In this document: positions 7,165 through 15,827 of the stretch, piece by piece
How the letters are laid out: every line of letters begins with the position of its first letter
Position numbering within the stretch: the first letter of the stretch is position 1
Source of the DNA: Moorena sp. SIO3H5
Lineage (GTDB): Bacteria > Cyanobacteriota > Cyanobacteriia > Cyanobacteriales > Coleofasciculaceae
NCBI RefSeq assembly: GCF_010692395.1
Contig: NZ_JAAHHS010000042.1
Span: 1-35,100 of the forward strand
DNA: 35,100 nucleotides
Reading direction: 5' to 3'
Notes under the pieces: model-generated
What the model was told of the DNA's origin: nothing
What the model saw: the letters and a program-made list of their open reading frames with translations, nothing else
Database searches by the model: none
Made by a program: the position numbers and the translations under genes

Positions 7165-7416
7165 TTAGAGGCGGACTACATACCATTGTAAATACTCTCC
7201 AGGTCCTACATCTAATTCACAGCTGGTCTCCATCAAATACTGTCCTTGCTCCTCTAAAGAGGTCAAATGCTGCAAATCCCTTGGCAAATCATCCTGACGA
7301 TTTGCCAAGATTGCCATTAACTTTGACTTTAACTCCATTGGAGTCAGAATCACCTCTGGCTGATTAGTTTCGAGAACTACATACCCATCTTCCTGGAACA
7401 TTATAGAATTAGGCAT
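7165..7416 (-). CDS. CRR7-family protein (chlororespiratory reduction 7 homologue)
   Basis: An 83-residue protein whose whole length matches the CRR7 family: MFQEDGYVVLETNQPE at the start, a central LPRDLQHLTSLEEQGQYLMETSCELDVGPGE and the C-terminal LQWYVVRL. In plants CRR7 is needed for assembly of the chloroplast NADH dehydrogenase-like (NDH-1) complex. A related role in cyanobacterial NDH-1 is plausible but not shown by sequence. It is cytosolic or peripheral, with no membrane segment. It is convergent with DUF2854 and divergent from selO. ATG at 7414-7416; an alternative internal Met lies at codon 6. Confidence 0.8.
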   Translation of the reverse strand: MPNSIMFQEDGYVVLETNQPEVILTPMELKSKLMAILANRQDDLPRDLQHLTSLEEQGQYLMETSCELDVGPGEYLQWYVVRL

Positions 7417-7549
7417 ATCTTAGATAAAATCTGCTTTCTTCCTTCGTTTATAATCTTAGGTTGTTTGTGATTCTTTGGGTCTTCGCGGTGACTAAAAAAA
7501 CTATTCCTTTGTCAACCTATTCCCTAAGAGCTAAGAAGCCCTGATCGAT

Positions 7550-8980
7550 ATGTTCCTATCTCTCAACTACGAGCCAGCCTTAGAATCCCTGGGATATGAC
7601 TATTTTGACGAAGTAGCAGCAGCAGAATTTCCTAGGCATATCCTGCGGTTTCGTAACGACCAATTGCTACGCCGTATTGGATTAAATCCCCAAGACACTA
7701 ACGACCAAGACTTTATCGAAGCTTTCGGTAAATTTCAGGGAGTTCGACCCTTTTTAGCCCTGCGCTACCATGGCTATCAGTTTGGTGAATATAACCCTAG
7801 ACTAGGGGATGGCAGAGGTTTTCTCTATGGTCAAGTAAGAGGTATCGATGGGGAACTTTACGACTTCGGTACCAAAGGCTCTGGCACCACACCTTATTCC
7901 CGAACTGCTGATGGTAGACTGACCCTCAAAGGAGGGGTGCGGGAAGTCCTTGCAGCTGAAGCGTTGCACAATCTTGGAGTTTTGACCTCCCGTTGTCTGA
8001 GCCTGATTGAAACTGGTGAGCAACTGTGGCGAGGTGATGAACCTTCTCCAACTCGCTCATCAGTGATAGTACGTTTTAGCCGTTCCCATATCCGGTTTGG
8101 TACCTTTGAGCGACTGCATTACTTTAAGCGTCCGGATTTAATCAAAAAGCTATTAGACCATGTGATTGAGCAGTACTACCCAAGCATCATCCCCCTCAGG
8201 GAGGATAAGAAACAGGAGCAGTATGCTCAGTTTTACGCTGAGTTGGTGGAACGAGTGGCTCGATTAGCAGCCCAGTGGATGGCAGCGGGTTTTTGTCACG
8301 CTGTCTTAAATACCGACAATATGTCGATTACTGGCGAAAGTTTTGATTATGGACCATATGCGTTTATCCCCACCTATGACCCTAAGTTTACCGCTGCTTA
8401 CTTTGACTATTACAGGCGCTATAGTTACGGCAATCAACCTGGAATTTGTCAGTTAAATTTAGAAATGCTTCAGCAACCGTTAGGCATGGTAATGCCAACA
8501 TCGGAGATGGAAGCAGCTTTAGCCGAGTTTGGGAAACATTATTACCGCAATTATCGGTACTTGATGCTCAATAAACTGGGGTTTGAACAGTTGCCAGAGT
8601 CGGAAGAGTCAGAGTTATTGAGGTTAACGATTCAGTTCCTGCAAGATACTCAGGTTGGTTATCACGCTTTCTTTGCTGAATTAGCCCAACAGTTTGATAA
8701 GAGTTGGCGAGATGATGTTAGTCAGATAATGAGCCGAGAATCTTTTTGGGAGTCAGATGCTCAGTATTCATCCCTAGCAGATTGGCGCAATTTATACCAC
8801 CACCTTTTACAAAATTTATCAGTTGATCAGCTCAAGGATATGTCAGCACTTCTGCGAGATAAGAATCCGCAAACTGCTTTACTCAGACCTGTCATTGAAG
8901 CAGTTTGGGAGCCCATTACTCAGGAAGATAATTGGGAGCCATTTTATGAGTTGATCAGGAAACTACAAGGTAAACAATGA
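7550..8980 (+). CDS. selO: protein adenylyltransferase SelO (YdiU/UPF0061)
   Basis: A 476-residue SelO pseudokinase. In characterised members this fold binds ATP inverted and transfers AMP to Ser/Thr/Tyr of target proteins, linked to redox stress. Family blocks seen in order are GRGFLYGQV near residue 87, the [19 protein letters not shown] phosphate-binding region, the [14 protein letters not shown] helix, [16 protein letters not shown], and the metal-binding pair LNTDNMS and DYGPYAF. Bacterial SelO commonly lacks the C-terminal selenocysteine motif of eukaryotes, and here the protein ends [10 protein letters not shown]. Length is normal. It is divergent from CRR7 with 133 bp between; the ATG has only a weak upstream purine stretch. 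Confidence 0.93.
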   Translation: MFLSLNYEPALESLGYDYFDEVAAAEFPRHILRFRNDQLLRRIGLNPQDTNDQDFIEAFGKFQGVRPFLALRYHGYQFGEYNPRLGDGRGFLYGQVRGIDGELYDFGTKGSGTTPYSRTADGRLTLKGGVREVLAAEALHNLGVLTSRCLSLIETGEQLWRGDEPSPTRSSVIVRFSRSHIRFGTFERLHYFKRPDLIKKLLDHVIEQYYPSIIPLREDKKQEQYAQFYAELVERVARLAAQWMAAGFCHAVLNTDNMSITGESFDYGPYAFIPTYDPKFTAAYFDYYRRYSYGNQPGICQLNLEMLQQPLGMVMPTSEMEAALAEFGKHYYRNYRYLMLNKLGFEQLPESEESELLRLTIQFLQDTQVGYHAFFAELAQQFDKSWRDDVSQIMSRESFWESDAQYSSLADWRNLYHHLLQNLSVDQLKDMSALLRDKNPQTALLRPVIEAVWEPITQEDNWEPFYELIRKLQGKQ

Positions 8981-9047
8981 AAAAGCGCTCGCACTTAAAT
9001 AGTGATTAGTTCCAAACTGAGGCAATAACCATTTATCTCAATTTAAT

Positions 9048-9578
9048 TTAATTCAAATTAAGATTGTTGACATTTCCATTAACTTCTGGTGTTAACCCTG
9101 ACGGTCTAGGAGATGACACTGGAGCTAATGGTATCTCTAGCAGCGGTCGATTCACAGCAATCCTGAGGGGTTCTTTTTGCTCCGCTATCTTTAGCTCTGG
9201 TGACGAGCCATTAGGCACAATCATCGAAACTGCACCGACAAACATGGCAGCAAGGGCAGCACCACCCCAAACAAATTTTCGGCGATTCCGGCGGCGGTCA
9301 ATCTTTGAGAAAACTTGCTGTACCAGTTCTTGAGCTGGTTGCTCTGTTTGTGGGACGGGCATGGTTCGGAATGCCTGACGTAGCATCAGCAGTCGATTGT
9401 ATAATCGTTTGGCCTCTGGGTCAGTTGCCAATAGCTGCTGCACTTCAGAGCGCTCTGCTGATGTTACTTCCCCATCAACGTAAGCACTGATTAATTGAAA
9501 GCGATTGCGTTTGAGGGAATCCATATCTTTGGCAGATTCCTGCCCATAAGTGTTATCAGGGTTAAATTTAGAGGTCAT
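9048..9578 (-). CDS. anti-sigma factor, membrane-anchored (SapG/RsiW-like)
   Basis: A 176-residue protein with an N-terminal anti-sigma domain (residues ~28-75: LISAYVDGEVTSAERSEVQQLL), one membrane helix near 104-122 (VWGGAALAAMFVGAVSMIV) preceded by RRRNRRK positive-inside residues, and a short Pro-rich extracytoplasmic tail. It lies 205 bp downstream of the sigma factor on the same strand, the usual partner arrangement. The HxxxCxxC zinc motif of ZAS anti-sigma factors is not seen; the position corresponding to it reads AYVDGE, so zinc is probably not used. It should hold the sigma factor inactive at the membrane until an envelope signal arrives. Confidence 0.8.
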   Translation of the reverse strand: MTSKFNPDNTYGQESAKDMDSLKRNRFQLISAYVDGEVTSAERSEVQQLLATDPEAKRLYNRLLMLRQAFRTMPVPQTEQPAQELVQQVFSKIDRRRNRRKFVWGGAALAAMFVGAVSMIVPNGSSPELKIAEQKEPLRIAVNRPLLEIPLAPVSSPRPSGLTPEVNGNVNNLNLN

Positions 9579-9672
9579 TTTCTCATCACTAACGAGTCAT
9601 CGTAAACTCCCCACACTAGATCTCCCATATTTTTTATATTAAGGGAATAACCAATACAGGAAATCCTGCTAA

Positions 9673-9737
9673 TAGATAAAGATCTGATCAAGCTTGTCTG
9701 GTTCAATCAGGAGCTTTAGATAAAGATATGATTAAGC
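9673..9737. repeat. two 21-bp direct repeats between sigma and anti-sigma genes
   Basis: The 21-bp segments at 9673-9693 and 9717-9737 differ at only two positions and share TAGATAAAGAT-TGAT-AAGC. Their starts are 44 bp apart, close to four helical turns, so a regulator could bind both on one DNA face. They lie in the leader of the anti-sigma gene. Confidence 0.55.
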
Positions 9738-9783
9738 AAGCCTTGTCAAAATTTGAGATATTATTAAGTAACTATACTGATGT

Positions 9784-10437
9784 TTAGGAATCTAGATAAG
9801 CTTGCAGGTGAGATTGCAATCTTGCTCTTGCTCTAGCAATTCTAGACTTAACGGTTCCGAGAGAAGCGCCAGTAATTTCGGCAATTTCTTCATAAGCCAT
9901 ACCTTCGATTTCCCTAAGGATAATGGTAGTACGGAACACTTCTGGCAACTCTGAGATTGCCTCGTGCAGTTGCTCATAAAACTCTCTGGTCGTCATATCT
10001 TCGTCTGGACCAGGCTCTGCTGAAGCAATTTCCCAATCCATATCGCCATCATCCATGTGACGTGGTGCATCCAGAGACAGGGGGTGGGCTACCCGCTTGC
10101 GTTTGCGTAGCTCATCATAGAACAGATTGGTGGCAATACGGCTTAACCAACCTTTGAACTTGACTGGTTCGTTAAGTCGTTTAATATTACGGTAAACCCT
10201 AATCCAGACCTCTTGGGCTAAATCGGATCGATCTTGCCAGTCTGGTGCTAAGTGATACAAAATCTTATCCACGTGGGACTGATACCGACGTAGTAGCTCA
10301 GCAAAGGCTGTGCGGTCAGGACTGATTCCTTCCTGACAGCGTAAAACCAAATCATAGTTAGAGAGTTTCTCAGGTTGCACCGGCAGTTGAGGAAGTGTTA
10401 CCTCTGTTGACCAGGATAGAGAAATTGGTTGACTCAT
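9784..10437 (-). CDS. sigG: group 3/ECF-type RNA polymerase sigma factor, SigG-like
   Basis: A sigma factor with region 2 (DRTAFAELLRRYQSHV... DLAQEVWIRVYRNIKR, KFKGWLSRIATNLFYDELRKRKR) and region 4 (ISELPEVFRTTIILREIEGMAYEEIAE, then the HTH GASLGTVKSRIARARARL). Regions 1 and 3 are missing, so it is ECF class. The start at 10437 (MSQPISLSW) gives 217 residues; an upstream in-frame ATG at 10506 would add 23 residues and cannot be excluded. The acidic linker DDGDMDWEIASAEPGPDED between regions 2 and 4 resembles cyanobacterial SigG. The cognate anti-sigma gene follows. It should direct envelope or stress genes, possibly including its own operon. Confidence 0.88.
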   Translation of the reverse strand: MSQPISLSWSTEVTLPQLPVQPEKLSNYDLVLRCQEGISPDRTAFAELLRRYQSHVDKILYHLAPDWQDRSDLAQEVWIRVYRNIKRLNEPVKFKGWLSRIATNLFYDELRKRKRVAHPLSLDAPRHMDDGDMDWEIASAEPGPDEDMTTREFYEQLHEAISELPEVFRTTIILREIEGMAYEEIAEITGASLGTVKSRIARARARLQSHLQAYLDS

Positions 10438-10617
10438 GATTGGAATAGCTTGTAAAACTTTCTTCCTCTCATTGACTCCCAACTTCTGCAATTGGTTCCC
10501 GCTCATCGAGCACTAGTCTATCTTACATTTTCACGCTCGTAGTGGACTGAGCCAGCAAACAGCCAATTAACTATTAACTATTAATTAATTATTCATTAAC
10601 TATTAATTAAATTAATT

Positions 10618-11343
10618 ATGGCCATCTCTCACTCAATTAACACTACCTTAATGGTCTTTTGCTTTGGGTCAGCAGGATTGTTAATCTCAGCTACACTACC
10701 ACAGCTTAAGCTCAAGCAACTTACACCTGAGATTAGCCAGGTCTTGCCAGCAACCTCTCGGTTGACCATAGCACGACTCGGTAAAGATAAGACGTTGACA
10801 AAAACCTCTTCAGTATACCCAGAACTAGCACCGTTGTCATCCGAAAAGACAGCCTCAGATCTGGTAGAACCTCAGGTAACGCCAAAGAGACTGAAATCAA
10901 AAATTCCCAAGGTTTTACCAGTAAGCTCTTATCTGACTGACGCAATTGCTGCTATTACTTACCAGGTAGTTGTGGATTTGAGTGATACTACGGTCTACTT
11001 GTACTGGGGAGAACAATTGCTCCAGAGCCACCCAATTGCTATTGGTAAACCCGGTTGGGATACACCCACTGGCAGTTTCAAAATTATTCGCAAACAACCC
11101 AACCCTATTTGGAAAGAACCGATTACTGGTGAACTCATACCTCCTGGACCTGATAATCCTTTAGGAGAAAGGTGGATTGGTTTTTGGTCTGACGGACACC
11201 ATCAAATCGGGCTTCATGGCACTGATGAAGAAGAGCTAATCGGCACAGCGGTTTCCCATGGCTGCTTACGGATGCTGAACCAGGATATTAAACAGTTGTA
11301 TGAGCAGGTCAGTCTAGGAACACCAGTAATTGTGAGAAATTAA
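10618..11343 (+). CDS. L,D-transpeptidase, YkuD domain
   Basis: A 241-residue protein with an N-terminal hydrophobic signal/anchor (residues ~9-30) and a low-complexity linker. The YkuD catalytic domain spans about 119-240. Catalytic residues are visible: H200 in IGLHGTDEEE and C216 in SHGCLRM. It should form 3-3 cross-links in peptidoglycan, or attach proteins to it, in the periplasm. The substrate-side motif IGKPGWDTPTGSFKI is intact. It is divergent from sigG across an AT-rich 180-bp region (or 111 bp from the longer start) full of ATTAACTATTAATTAA units, so the sigma factor could regulate it; that is inference. Confidence 0.9.
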   Translation: MAISHSINTTLMVFCFGSAGLLISATLPQLKLKQLTPEISQVLPATSRLTIARLGKDKTLTKTSSVYPELAPLSSEKTASDLVEPQVTPKRLKSKIPKVLPVSSYLTDAIAAITYQVVVDLSDTTVYLYWGEQLLQSHPIAIGKPGWDTPTGSFKIIRKQPNPIWKEPITGELIPPGPDNPLGERWIGFWSDGHHQIGLHGTDEEELIGTAVSHGCLRMLNQDIKQLYEQVSLGTPVIVRN

Positions 11344-11406
11344 ACATCTCAATTAAAAAATTGTACTTTAAAAATTTTTTTTTAACCATAACCTGTTAAC
11401 ACTGAC

Positions 11407-11976
11407 TCAACGTAATCCATGTAATCCATTTGAGCGCTGAGGCTTGGGCTCAAAGCCTGGTGCACAGCCCTCTAACATGTTACTAATCTGTCCCATCAGA
11501 TCTTTGCTGGTTGTTTTGCGGATTGCTTGGCGATCAGCGCCAAAATCAGGTCGCTCTAGGTATTTGGCTATGGCATCCTTGACTTGATGGTTAATTAAAT
11601 CCATTAGGTCTTGCTTTGCTCTTTTACGCTGGTATTGAGCACCTTTTTCGGTAGTGGCATAGAGAGGGGGCAGTCTATTGAGGGCATAGGCAGCAATATC
11701 TCCTACCTCCAGAAAGCGATCGCTCTTGTCTTCTATTTTGGTAACTTGATCAATTGCTTCGCTTAATACCAACTCTTCCATGACATTGATAAACTGCTTG
11801 CGAGCAACTGTAACCACCTCACCAGATAGAAGCGCCCCCATCAGCTTGTCTAATGCCATATATTCTTCAATGGAGAGTTCCGAAGCTGTGTCACAAAGGC
11901 GACCGACCTCACTCTCCATCAGGGGAGTTAAGTAGCCATCTTTCAAGGCTTTTTCTACAATTTGCTCAATTCTCAT
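11407..11976 (-). CDS. ComFB-family protein (cyclic dinucleotide receptor-like)
   Basis: A 189-residue protein. The central part (VMEELVLSEAIDQ ... DIAAYALNRLPPLYATTEKG) is the ComFB domain first named in Bacillus late competence. Cyanobacterial ComFB proteins have been reported as cyclic dinucleotide receptors influencing cell size and natural competence, which may apply here. An N-terminal helical extension of about 60 residues (ALKDGYLTPLMESEVGRLCD...) is seen, and a ~30-residue tail after the domain. There is no membrane segment. It is convergent with the L,D-transpeptidase gene with 63 bp between them. No obvious Shine-Dalgarno precedes the ATG. Confidence 0.82.
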   Translation of the reverse strand: MRIEQIVEKALKDGYLTPLMESEVGRLCDTASELSIEEYMALDKLMGALLSGEVVTVARKQFINVMEELVLSEAIDQVTKIEDKSDRFLEVGDIAAYALNRLPPLYATTEKGAQYQRKRAKQDLMDLINHQVKDAIAKYLERPDFGADRQAIRKTTSKDLMGQISNMLEGCAPGFEPKPQRSNGLHGLR

Positions 11977-12138
11977 GAGTAGATTTAATAGCTATTGATT
12001 TAATTGTCAAAATAATTAATAGTATAATCTAGGAATTTAGCTTCGTCTTGATCTGATTAAGCTGATACCGATGGGTGAATCTGGGGGATTTCGTGAAGCG
12101 GAGTCAGTGATTAGTGGGATTTGCTAGTAAAATCAAAA

Positions 12139-12307
12139 AAAGTAAGTTAGCCATAGGGCTTTATACCATGACTAACTACAAATACGAGGAATTTATGGAG
12201 TAGTGGTCAATAACCACCCTTGTCCTAAGACCAGGACAAGTGAACAGCTAACCCATAGGGAACCGGCAAGAGGAAAGAAAATTTTTCCCTCTTGCCGGTT
12301 CCCTTTT
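12139..12307 (+). ncRNA. candidate structured small RNA with intrinsic terminator
   Basis: A TAAAAT -10-like box (12128-12133) precedes an A-rich start. Then follow GTTAGC (12146-12151) pairing with GCTAAC (12247-12252) as a closing stem, an inner GTGGT/ACCAC hairpin (12203-12217), a CTTGTCCT/AGGACAAG hairpin (12219-12240) and the terminator. An 11-codon ORF (MTNYKYEEFME, 12168-12203) has ATG after a CC-rich stretch without a Shine-Dalgarno. CCATAGGG occurs twice (12151-12158, 12253-12260). I do not recognise a known family. It could instead be an attenuator-like leader, but no codirectional gene follows. Confidence 0.5.
12258..12307 (+). terminator. strong rho-independent terminator, 16-bp stem
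   Basis: The arms at 12258-12273 and 12288-12303 are perfectly complementary (GGGAACCGGCAAGAGG and its complement), the loop is A/T-rich, and TTTT follows at 12304-12307. It is the strongest terminator in the window. As no protein gene precedes it on the plus strand, it argues for a transcribed RNA upstream. Confidence 0.8.
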
Positions 12308-12385
12308 ACCTTTAAGCTTTATCTATGATAATAAATGTGCTGGCTTAGTTATTGTATAGGTGATCCACTTAAGTGATGGGCTGGG

Positions 12386-12840
12386 TTGACACTCCCCGCC
12401 CTATAAGAGCGGGGATTCTTAGTTCATCGACATGCCTTGTCTTGATGCAGTCGCTCATGGGGGAAACCCCCAAGACCGCGCTGCATCGCTAAAATTAGTT
12501 ATCCAGGAAAGGCAATATTTAAGCCCAATATCCGTTTAAAAACCAAATACCTAGCCTAATTTAACTAACCCCAGTGGGCTTATCTCCCTAAGCGTTGAGT
12601 TTTCTCAGTTTCCGTGTGCCCCACGGTACGTTTGTATTTCAATTTGCTATTTTACTGGTTTTCGGTATCCGTTAAGATCCATGCGTTTTGGCGAGGTTTT
12701 TCGCTCCTCGTGTACTAGTATCGCTTTACGTCGTTGTTTTTAAATTGGCAGTACCGACGAATCCTACCTGTACTAGGCTACATGTTTATTATAACATACT
12801 CTATTTAAAAGCCGTCCTAGAAGGACGGGGCTTGAGACCC
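12386..12840 (-). mobile_element. tnpB-less remnant of an IS200/IS605-type element
   Basis: On the minus strand the right end is AGAAT, a CCCCGC/GCGGGG stem (12394-12399 and 12409-12414, 9-base loop), then AGTGTCAA. This mirrors the right end of the plus-strand TnpB element at 5243. The left end would be the hairpin at 12812-12828 (CCGTCCT/AGGACGG). Between them are about 390 bp with no tnpB reading frame. The retained interior could encode the guide-RNA scaffold alone. A plus-strand open frame across it (12688-12954) is judged spurious. Confidence 0.5.
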
Positions 12841-12856
12841 AAAATTTTTGGTCAAG

Positions 12857-13813
12857 TCAATTCACACCTTGCCATCTCCAGGGTACCGGGTCAACTGACT
12901 GACCGTGAACATAGAGACCCCAATGTAGATGAGGACCAGTGGAAGCACCTGTAGAACCAATGGTACCAATGACCTGGCCAGCTTGAACAAAATCCCCCTC
13001 TTTAACTTTAATTTCGCTCAAGTGCAGCATGATACTGAGTACCCCTTGACCATGGTTAATCCCTATGGTGTTGCCATGAACCCGGAAACCTTCAGACTCT
13101 CGTCCCACTAGTGCTATCTGTCCTGCTGCTGGTGCTACTACTGGTGAACCGAAGCGACCGGCATAGTCAACACCACGATGGTAGTAGTTTTTAGCATAGA
13201 CACCGTTGTAGTAGCGACGAACACCGAAAACACTGGAGACACGAGCATTGTTGGGTCTATAGAATTTACCATTCCAGAATTTTTCTGGGGTCAATAATTT
13301 TTTAAACTGGGCAACCCGATTTAATTCAAGCTGGGTTGCTGGGGCAGAGGCTTTGCCAGAGAGCCGGATGCGTTGGACAGGGAAAGACCGATTTTGAAGT
13401 GGTACAGCTATGTTGTTGACTTTACCATCACCAGCCACCCGCAAAACCAATTTTCCTGGTTTATCTAATGGGGTAGTGGGTACTAAAGCTCGATAACGAT
13501 TTGTCCCTGCTGCAAAGGTGGGATAGGTCTTTTGACCCATAGAAACGGTCGGTGGTGAACCGACTGTTTCGGTTTGAATTACCACTGACAAAGTATCGCC
13601 TAACTGGGGATTGTCTGGTTGAACTTGTACCTGTAAAGCTTGCACTGGTTGGGACAGGGCTACAAAACCCGATGCCAGGGCTATTGCTGTCGTTGTAATC
13701 AGGCGTTTGGCAAGGTGCTTTGCACTCAGAAGTGGGGTGAGACTAGAAGGAGAATAGTGCTCTAGCCCTGATAGTGAGCCATGAGAGGATAGTGATTTCA
13801 CTGACTTATACAA
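12857..13813 (-). CDS. M23 (LytM) family metallopeptidase, exported
   Basis: A 318-residue protein with an N-terminal hydrophobic export segment (about residues 38-60, TTAIALASGFVALSQPVQA) after a Ser-rich, basic leader, an Ig-like beta domain (~60-150) and a C-terminal M23 domain (~190-318). Zinc ligands are seen in NYYHRGVDYAG (HxxxD) and GPHLHWGLYV (HxH). It should cleave peptidoglycan cross-bridges, or act as an amidase activator, in the periplasm. The C terminus PVPWRWQGVN is complete. The IS remnant abuts its 3' end (17 bp), so the normal downstream terminator may have been displaced. An ATG later in the leader could be the real start. Confidence 0.9.
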   Translation of the reverse strand: MYKSVKSLSSHGSLSGLEHYSPSSLTPLLSAKHLAKRLITTTAIALASGFVALSQPVQALQVQVQPDNPQLGDTLSVVIQTETVGSPPTVSMGQKTYPTFAAGTNRYRALVPTTPLDKPGKLVLRVAGDGKVNNIAVPLQNRSFPVQRIRLSGKASAPATQLELNRVAQFKKLLTPEKFWNGKFYRPNNARVSSVFGVRRYYNGVYAKNYYHRGVDYAGRFGSPVVAPAAGQIALVGRESEGFRVHGNTIGINHGQGVLSIMLHLSEIKVKEGDFVQAGQVIGTIGSTGASTGPHLHWGLYVHGQSVDPVPWRWQGVN

Positions 13814-14090
13814 AGCGCGACTATAGATTTTTATTCTTTAGCTACTGGGGCATAGACTATCATTTAGCCCAGTGTGTTTCCAATTCCATCTAGTTTGCAG
13901 ATGAACGGGAGCAAAGAAGATTGAGTCAGGTGTCATCATAAAAGGACATCTAAGTAAGGTCGATAGTCTATCACACTAACGGTTAGGCTAATTCGGTCGA
14001 TGGATGCTCTATATCAATCAATACCAAACTATGAAATAGTTTTTTTTAAGGGTAACTCACGATTGCCAAACTAAGTCGAGGTTTAAATTA

Positions 14091-15074
14091 ATGGACAGTT
14101 GGATCATCAAGCTCCATGACTTCATTGGTGAAATCCCATTCCTGGTGATTTCTTTAATTACAGCCGTAACATTTTGCTTTTGGTTAATTCCCTACACCAC
14201 TGATTTGATGGTGAGCTGTGCAGCGGGTCTTGCTGGTGACTATTTAGGGCGCGAGCAACGCACCTTGGTGATTAACTCAAGTACCAACAATCCTGAGTTA
14301 CTTTTAATGCTTGTCTCACTGGGATTAGCTAGGCTAGGAGGGATAGCTACCCCACTAGGCTCCAATTTTGCCAACATTTATCTTATGTTTATTGTTGCTC
14401 CATTATTTGTTTTAGTTAAGTGGTTTTTCAAGAGGGATTTTAATAAAATATTAAATTTACTTACTCTAATCAATCGTGAAAAGAAGTTGGTAATTTGGCA
14501 TTCAAGCATGTCTTTAACTATGTTTGGATTTGCCAGTATAGCCTATTGGTGCCTAACGGGAGGCTTTCAGTTTAATTATTTATCAGAAGACATCCCATTA
14601 AGAACATGGCACTGGTTATTAATCGGAGTGTTTATCTGTATAATTGGGATTGGGATATTTGTGTATTTTGAAAATAACTTGAAAAAGAAGCGCCCAGGAT
14701 TATTTGAAGATATCACTGAGGAAGATTTTGAGTCAAACTGGTGGAAGTTTTTTTTAGGGACTATATCCCTGACGGTATTATGTTATGTTTTAAATGCCTT
14801 ATTCTTGGCCTATACTGAACTATATAGTTCAGTATTAAGTCAGTGGTTGGGCTCAGCAGTGTTTGTAGGTTTACATTATTTTATCGGTAGTCTGATCTCT
14901 TCTTTACCAGAAGCGAATGTGGCAATAAAAAACTATGAACGTCTAACTTCACCGGATCTCAATACAGCCCTAGCATCAGCAAGTCAATCGAATATGACTA
15001 ATCTTGCCCTGGGATGCTTGGGCTGTATGATCGCAACTATATTGTTACTGACTGGACTCAGCTATAAGCTGTAA
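14091..15074 (+). CDS. CaCA-type sodium/calcium exchanger-like membrane protein
   Basis: A 327-residue integral membrane protein with about nine to ten hydrophobic helices. Two inverted alpha-repeat-like motifs are visible: TLVINSSTNNPELLLML with GSNFANIYLMF early (about residues 60-105), and SLISSLPEANVAIKN with LASASQSNMTNLALG late (about 265-310). These resemble the GTSxPE and GSNxxN signatures of the cation/Ca2+ antiporter superfamily. A charged cytoplasmic loop (KKKRPGLFEDITEEDFESNWWK) divides the halves. Some signature residues differ, for instance S in place of G in STNNPE, so ion specificity is uncertain. It appears monocistronic, followed by tandem repeats and a 10-bp stem-loop. Confidence 0.72.
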   Translation: MDSWIIKLHDFIGEIPFLVISLITAVTFCFWLIPYTTDLMVSCAAGLAGDYLGREQRTLVINSSTNNPELLLMLVSLGLARLGGIATPLGSNFANIYLMFIVAPLFVLVKWFFKRDFNKILNLLTLINREKKLVIWHSSMSLTMFGFASIAYWCLTGGFQFNYLSEDIPLRTWHWLLIGVFICIIGIGIFVYFENNLKKKRPGLFEDITEEDFESNWWKFFLGTISLTVLCYVLNALFLAYTELYSSVLSQWLGSAVFVGLHYFIGSLISSLPEANVAIKNYERLTSPDLNTALASASQSNMTNLALGCLGCMIATILLLTGLSYKL

Positions 15075-15113
15075 ATCAAAAATAAAGTACAAAGTATGAA
15101 TGAAGAAGGCAGA

Positions 15114-15297
15114 ATTTAGAATGAAGAATGAAGAATGAAGAATGAAGAAGGCAGAATTTAGAATGAAGAATGAAGAATGAAGAATGAAGAATGAAGAATG
15201 AAGAATGAAGAATGAAGAATGAAGAATGAAGAATGAAGAATGAAGAATGAAGAAGGCAGAATTCTAAATTCTAAATTCTAAATTCTAAATTCTAAAA
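15114..15297. repeat. heptanucleotide tandem arrays GAAGAAT and ATTCTAA
   Basis: From about 15114 a GAAGAAT heptamer repeats more than a dozen times, interrupted by GAAGGCAGAATTTAGAAT. It then switches at 15255-15297 to five ATTCTAA heptamers. The arrays keep a 7-bp period and lie between convergent genes. With the next stem-loop they fill the 15075-15398 gap. Confidence 0.85.
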
Positions 15298-15307
15298 GGT
15301 TGAAGTT

Positions 15308-15339
15308 GTGGATCAAGTTTTTAGTTAAGCTTGATCCAC
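15308..15339. terminator. bidirectional stem-loop between the exchanger and hfq
   Basis: GTGGATCAAG (15308-15317) and CTTGATCCAC (15330-15339) form a perfect 10-bp stem; the 12-base loop starts TTTTTA. It lies between convergent genes and could terminate either. Confidence 0.5.
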
Positions 15340-15398
15340 CAATAAATCCATTTCAGTCTACCTACACCGAACGTTATCCGAGCAACAGCCTTGAAGCT

Positions 15399-15620
15399 TT
15401 AGCCTTGAGCTGCCTCTGGCGTTAGATAAGCGATCGCATGATAAGGGATCATGATGGTCTGCTGATCTCGAGTGATCAGACACAGGCAATTTGGATCTTG
15501 CCAGCACAACTTCCCGCTGAAGGAATCCCCGGTGAGAAGTTTTAGCTCTAGGAGTTGTTGGTCTTTGATATAGCCTTGAATTTGACTAATACTGGGCAAG
15601 CCGGTATCGAATTGGGCCAT
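15399..15620 (-). CDS. hfq: cyanobacterial Hfq
   Basis: A 73-residue Sm-like protein from the ATG at 15618-15620 (MAQFDTGLPSISQIQ); a longer reading from 15659 adds 13 residues that do not fit the family. Sm1 is LKLLTGDSFSGKLCWQD and Sm2 is IMIPYHAIAYLT. Cyanobacterial Hfq is shorter and diverged from the enterobacterial form, lacks the usual poly(A)-site residues, and in Synechocystis is linked to type IV pili and motility through PilB1. It is divergent from dapF with about 207 bp between starts. It ends shortly after Sm2 with PEAAQG. Confidence 0.88.
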   Translation of the reverse strand: MAQFDTGLPSISQIQGYIKDQQLLELKLLTGDSFSGKLCWQDPNCLCLITRDQQTIMIPYHAIAYLTPEAAQG

Positions 15621-15827
15621 AATCACAAAAAATCGTGGGATGTGTGGGAACCCTACCAATCATAACCAATCATAATTTGCCAGGAGGGTTTTTGGCGTTT
15701 TCGGCAGCATAATTAGAACAAGTCTTTTAACCAGTGGGTAGCTAAATCGGCGAAAATTCGCGAAACTTAAACAAAAGGCTGCAAAAGAATTACCATAGCA
15801 CCAGAGCCGATTAATAGGGAATTGACT

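Noticed and set aside
9064..9490. Plus-strand frames opposite the anti-sigma factor gene
   Set aside because: Shadows of a gene with clear anti-sigma and membrane-anchor features on the minus strand.
12688..12954. 88-codon plus-strand frame overlapping the M23 gene end
   Set aside because: It crosses the IS remnant and the 3' end of the M23 peptidase on the other strand, with no recognisable motif.
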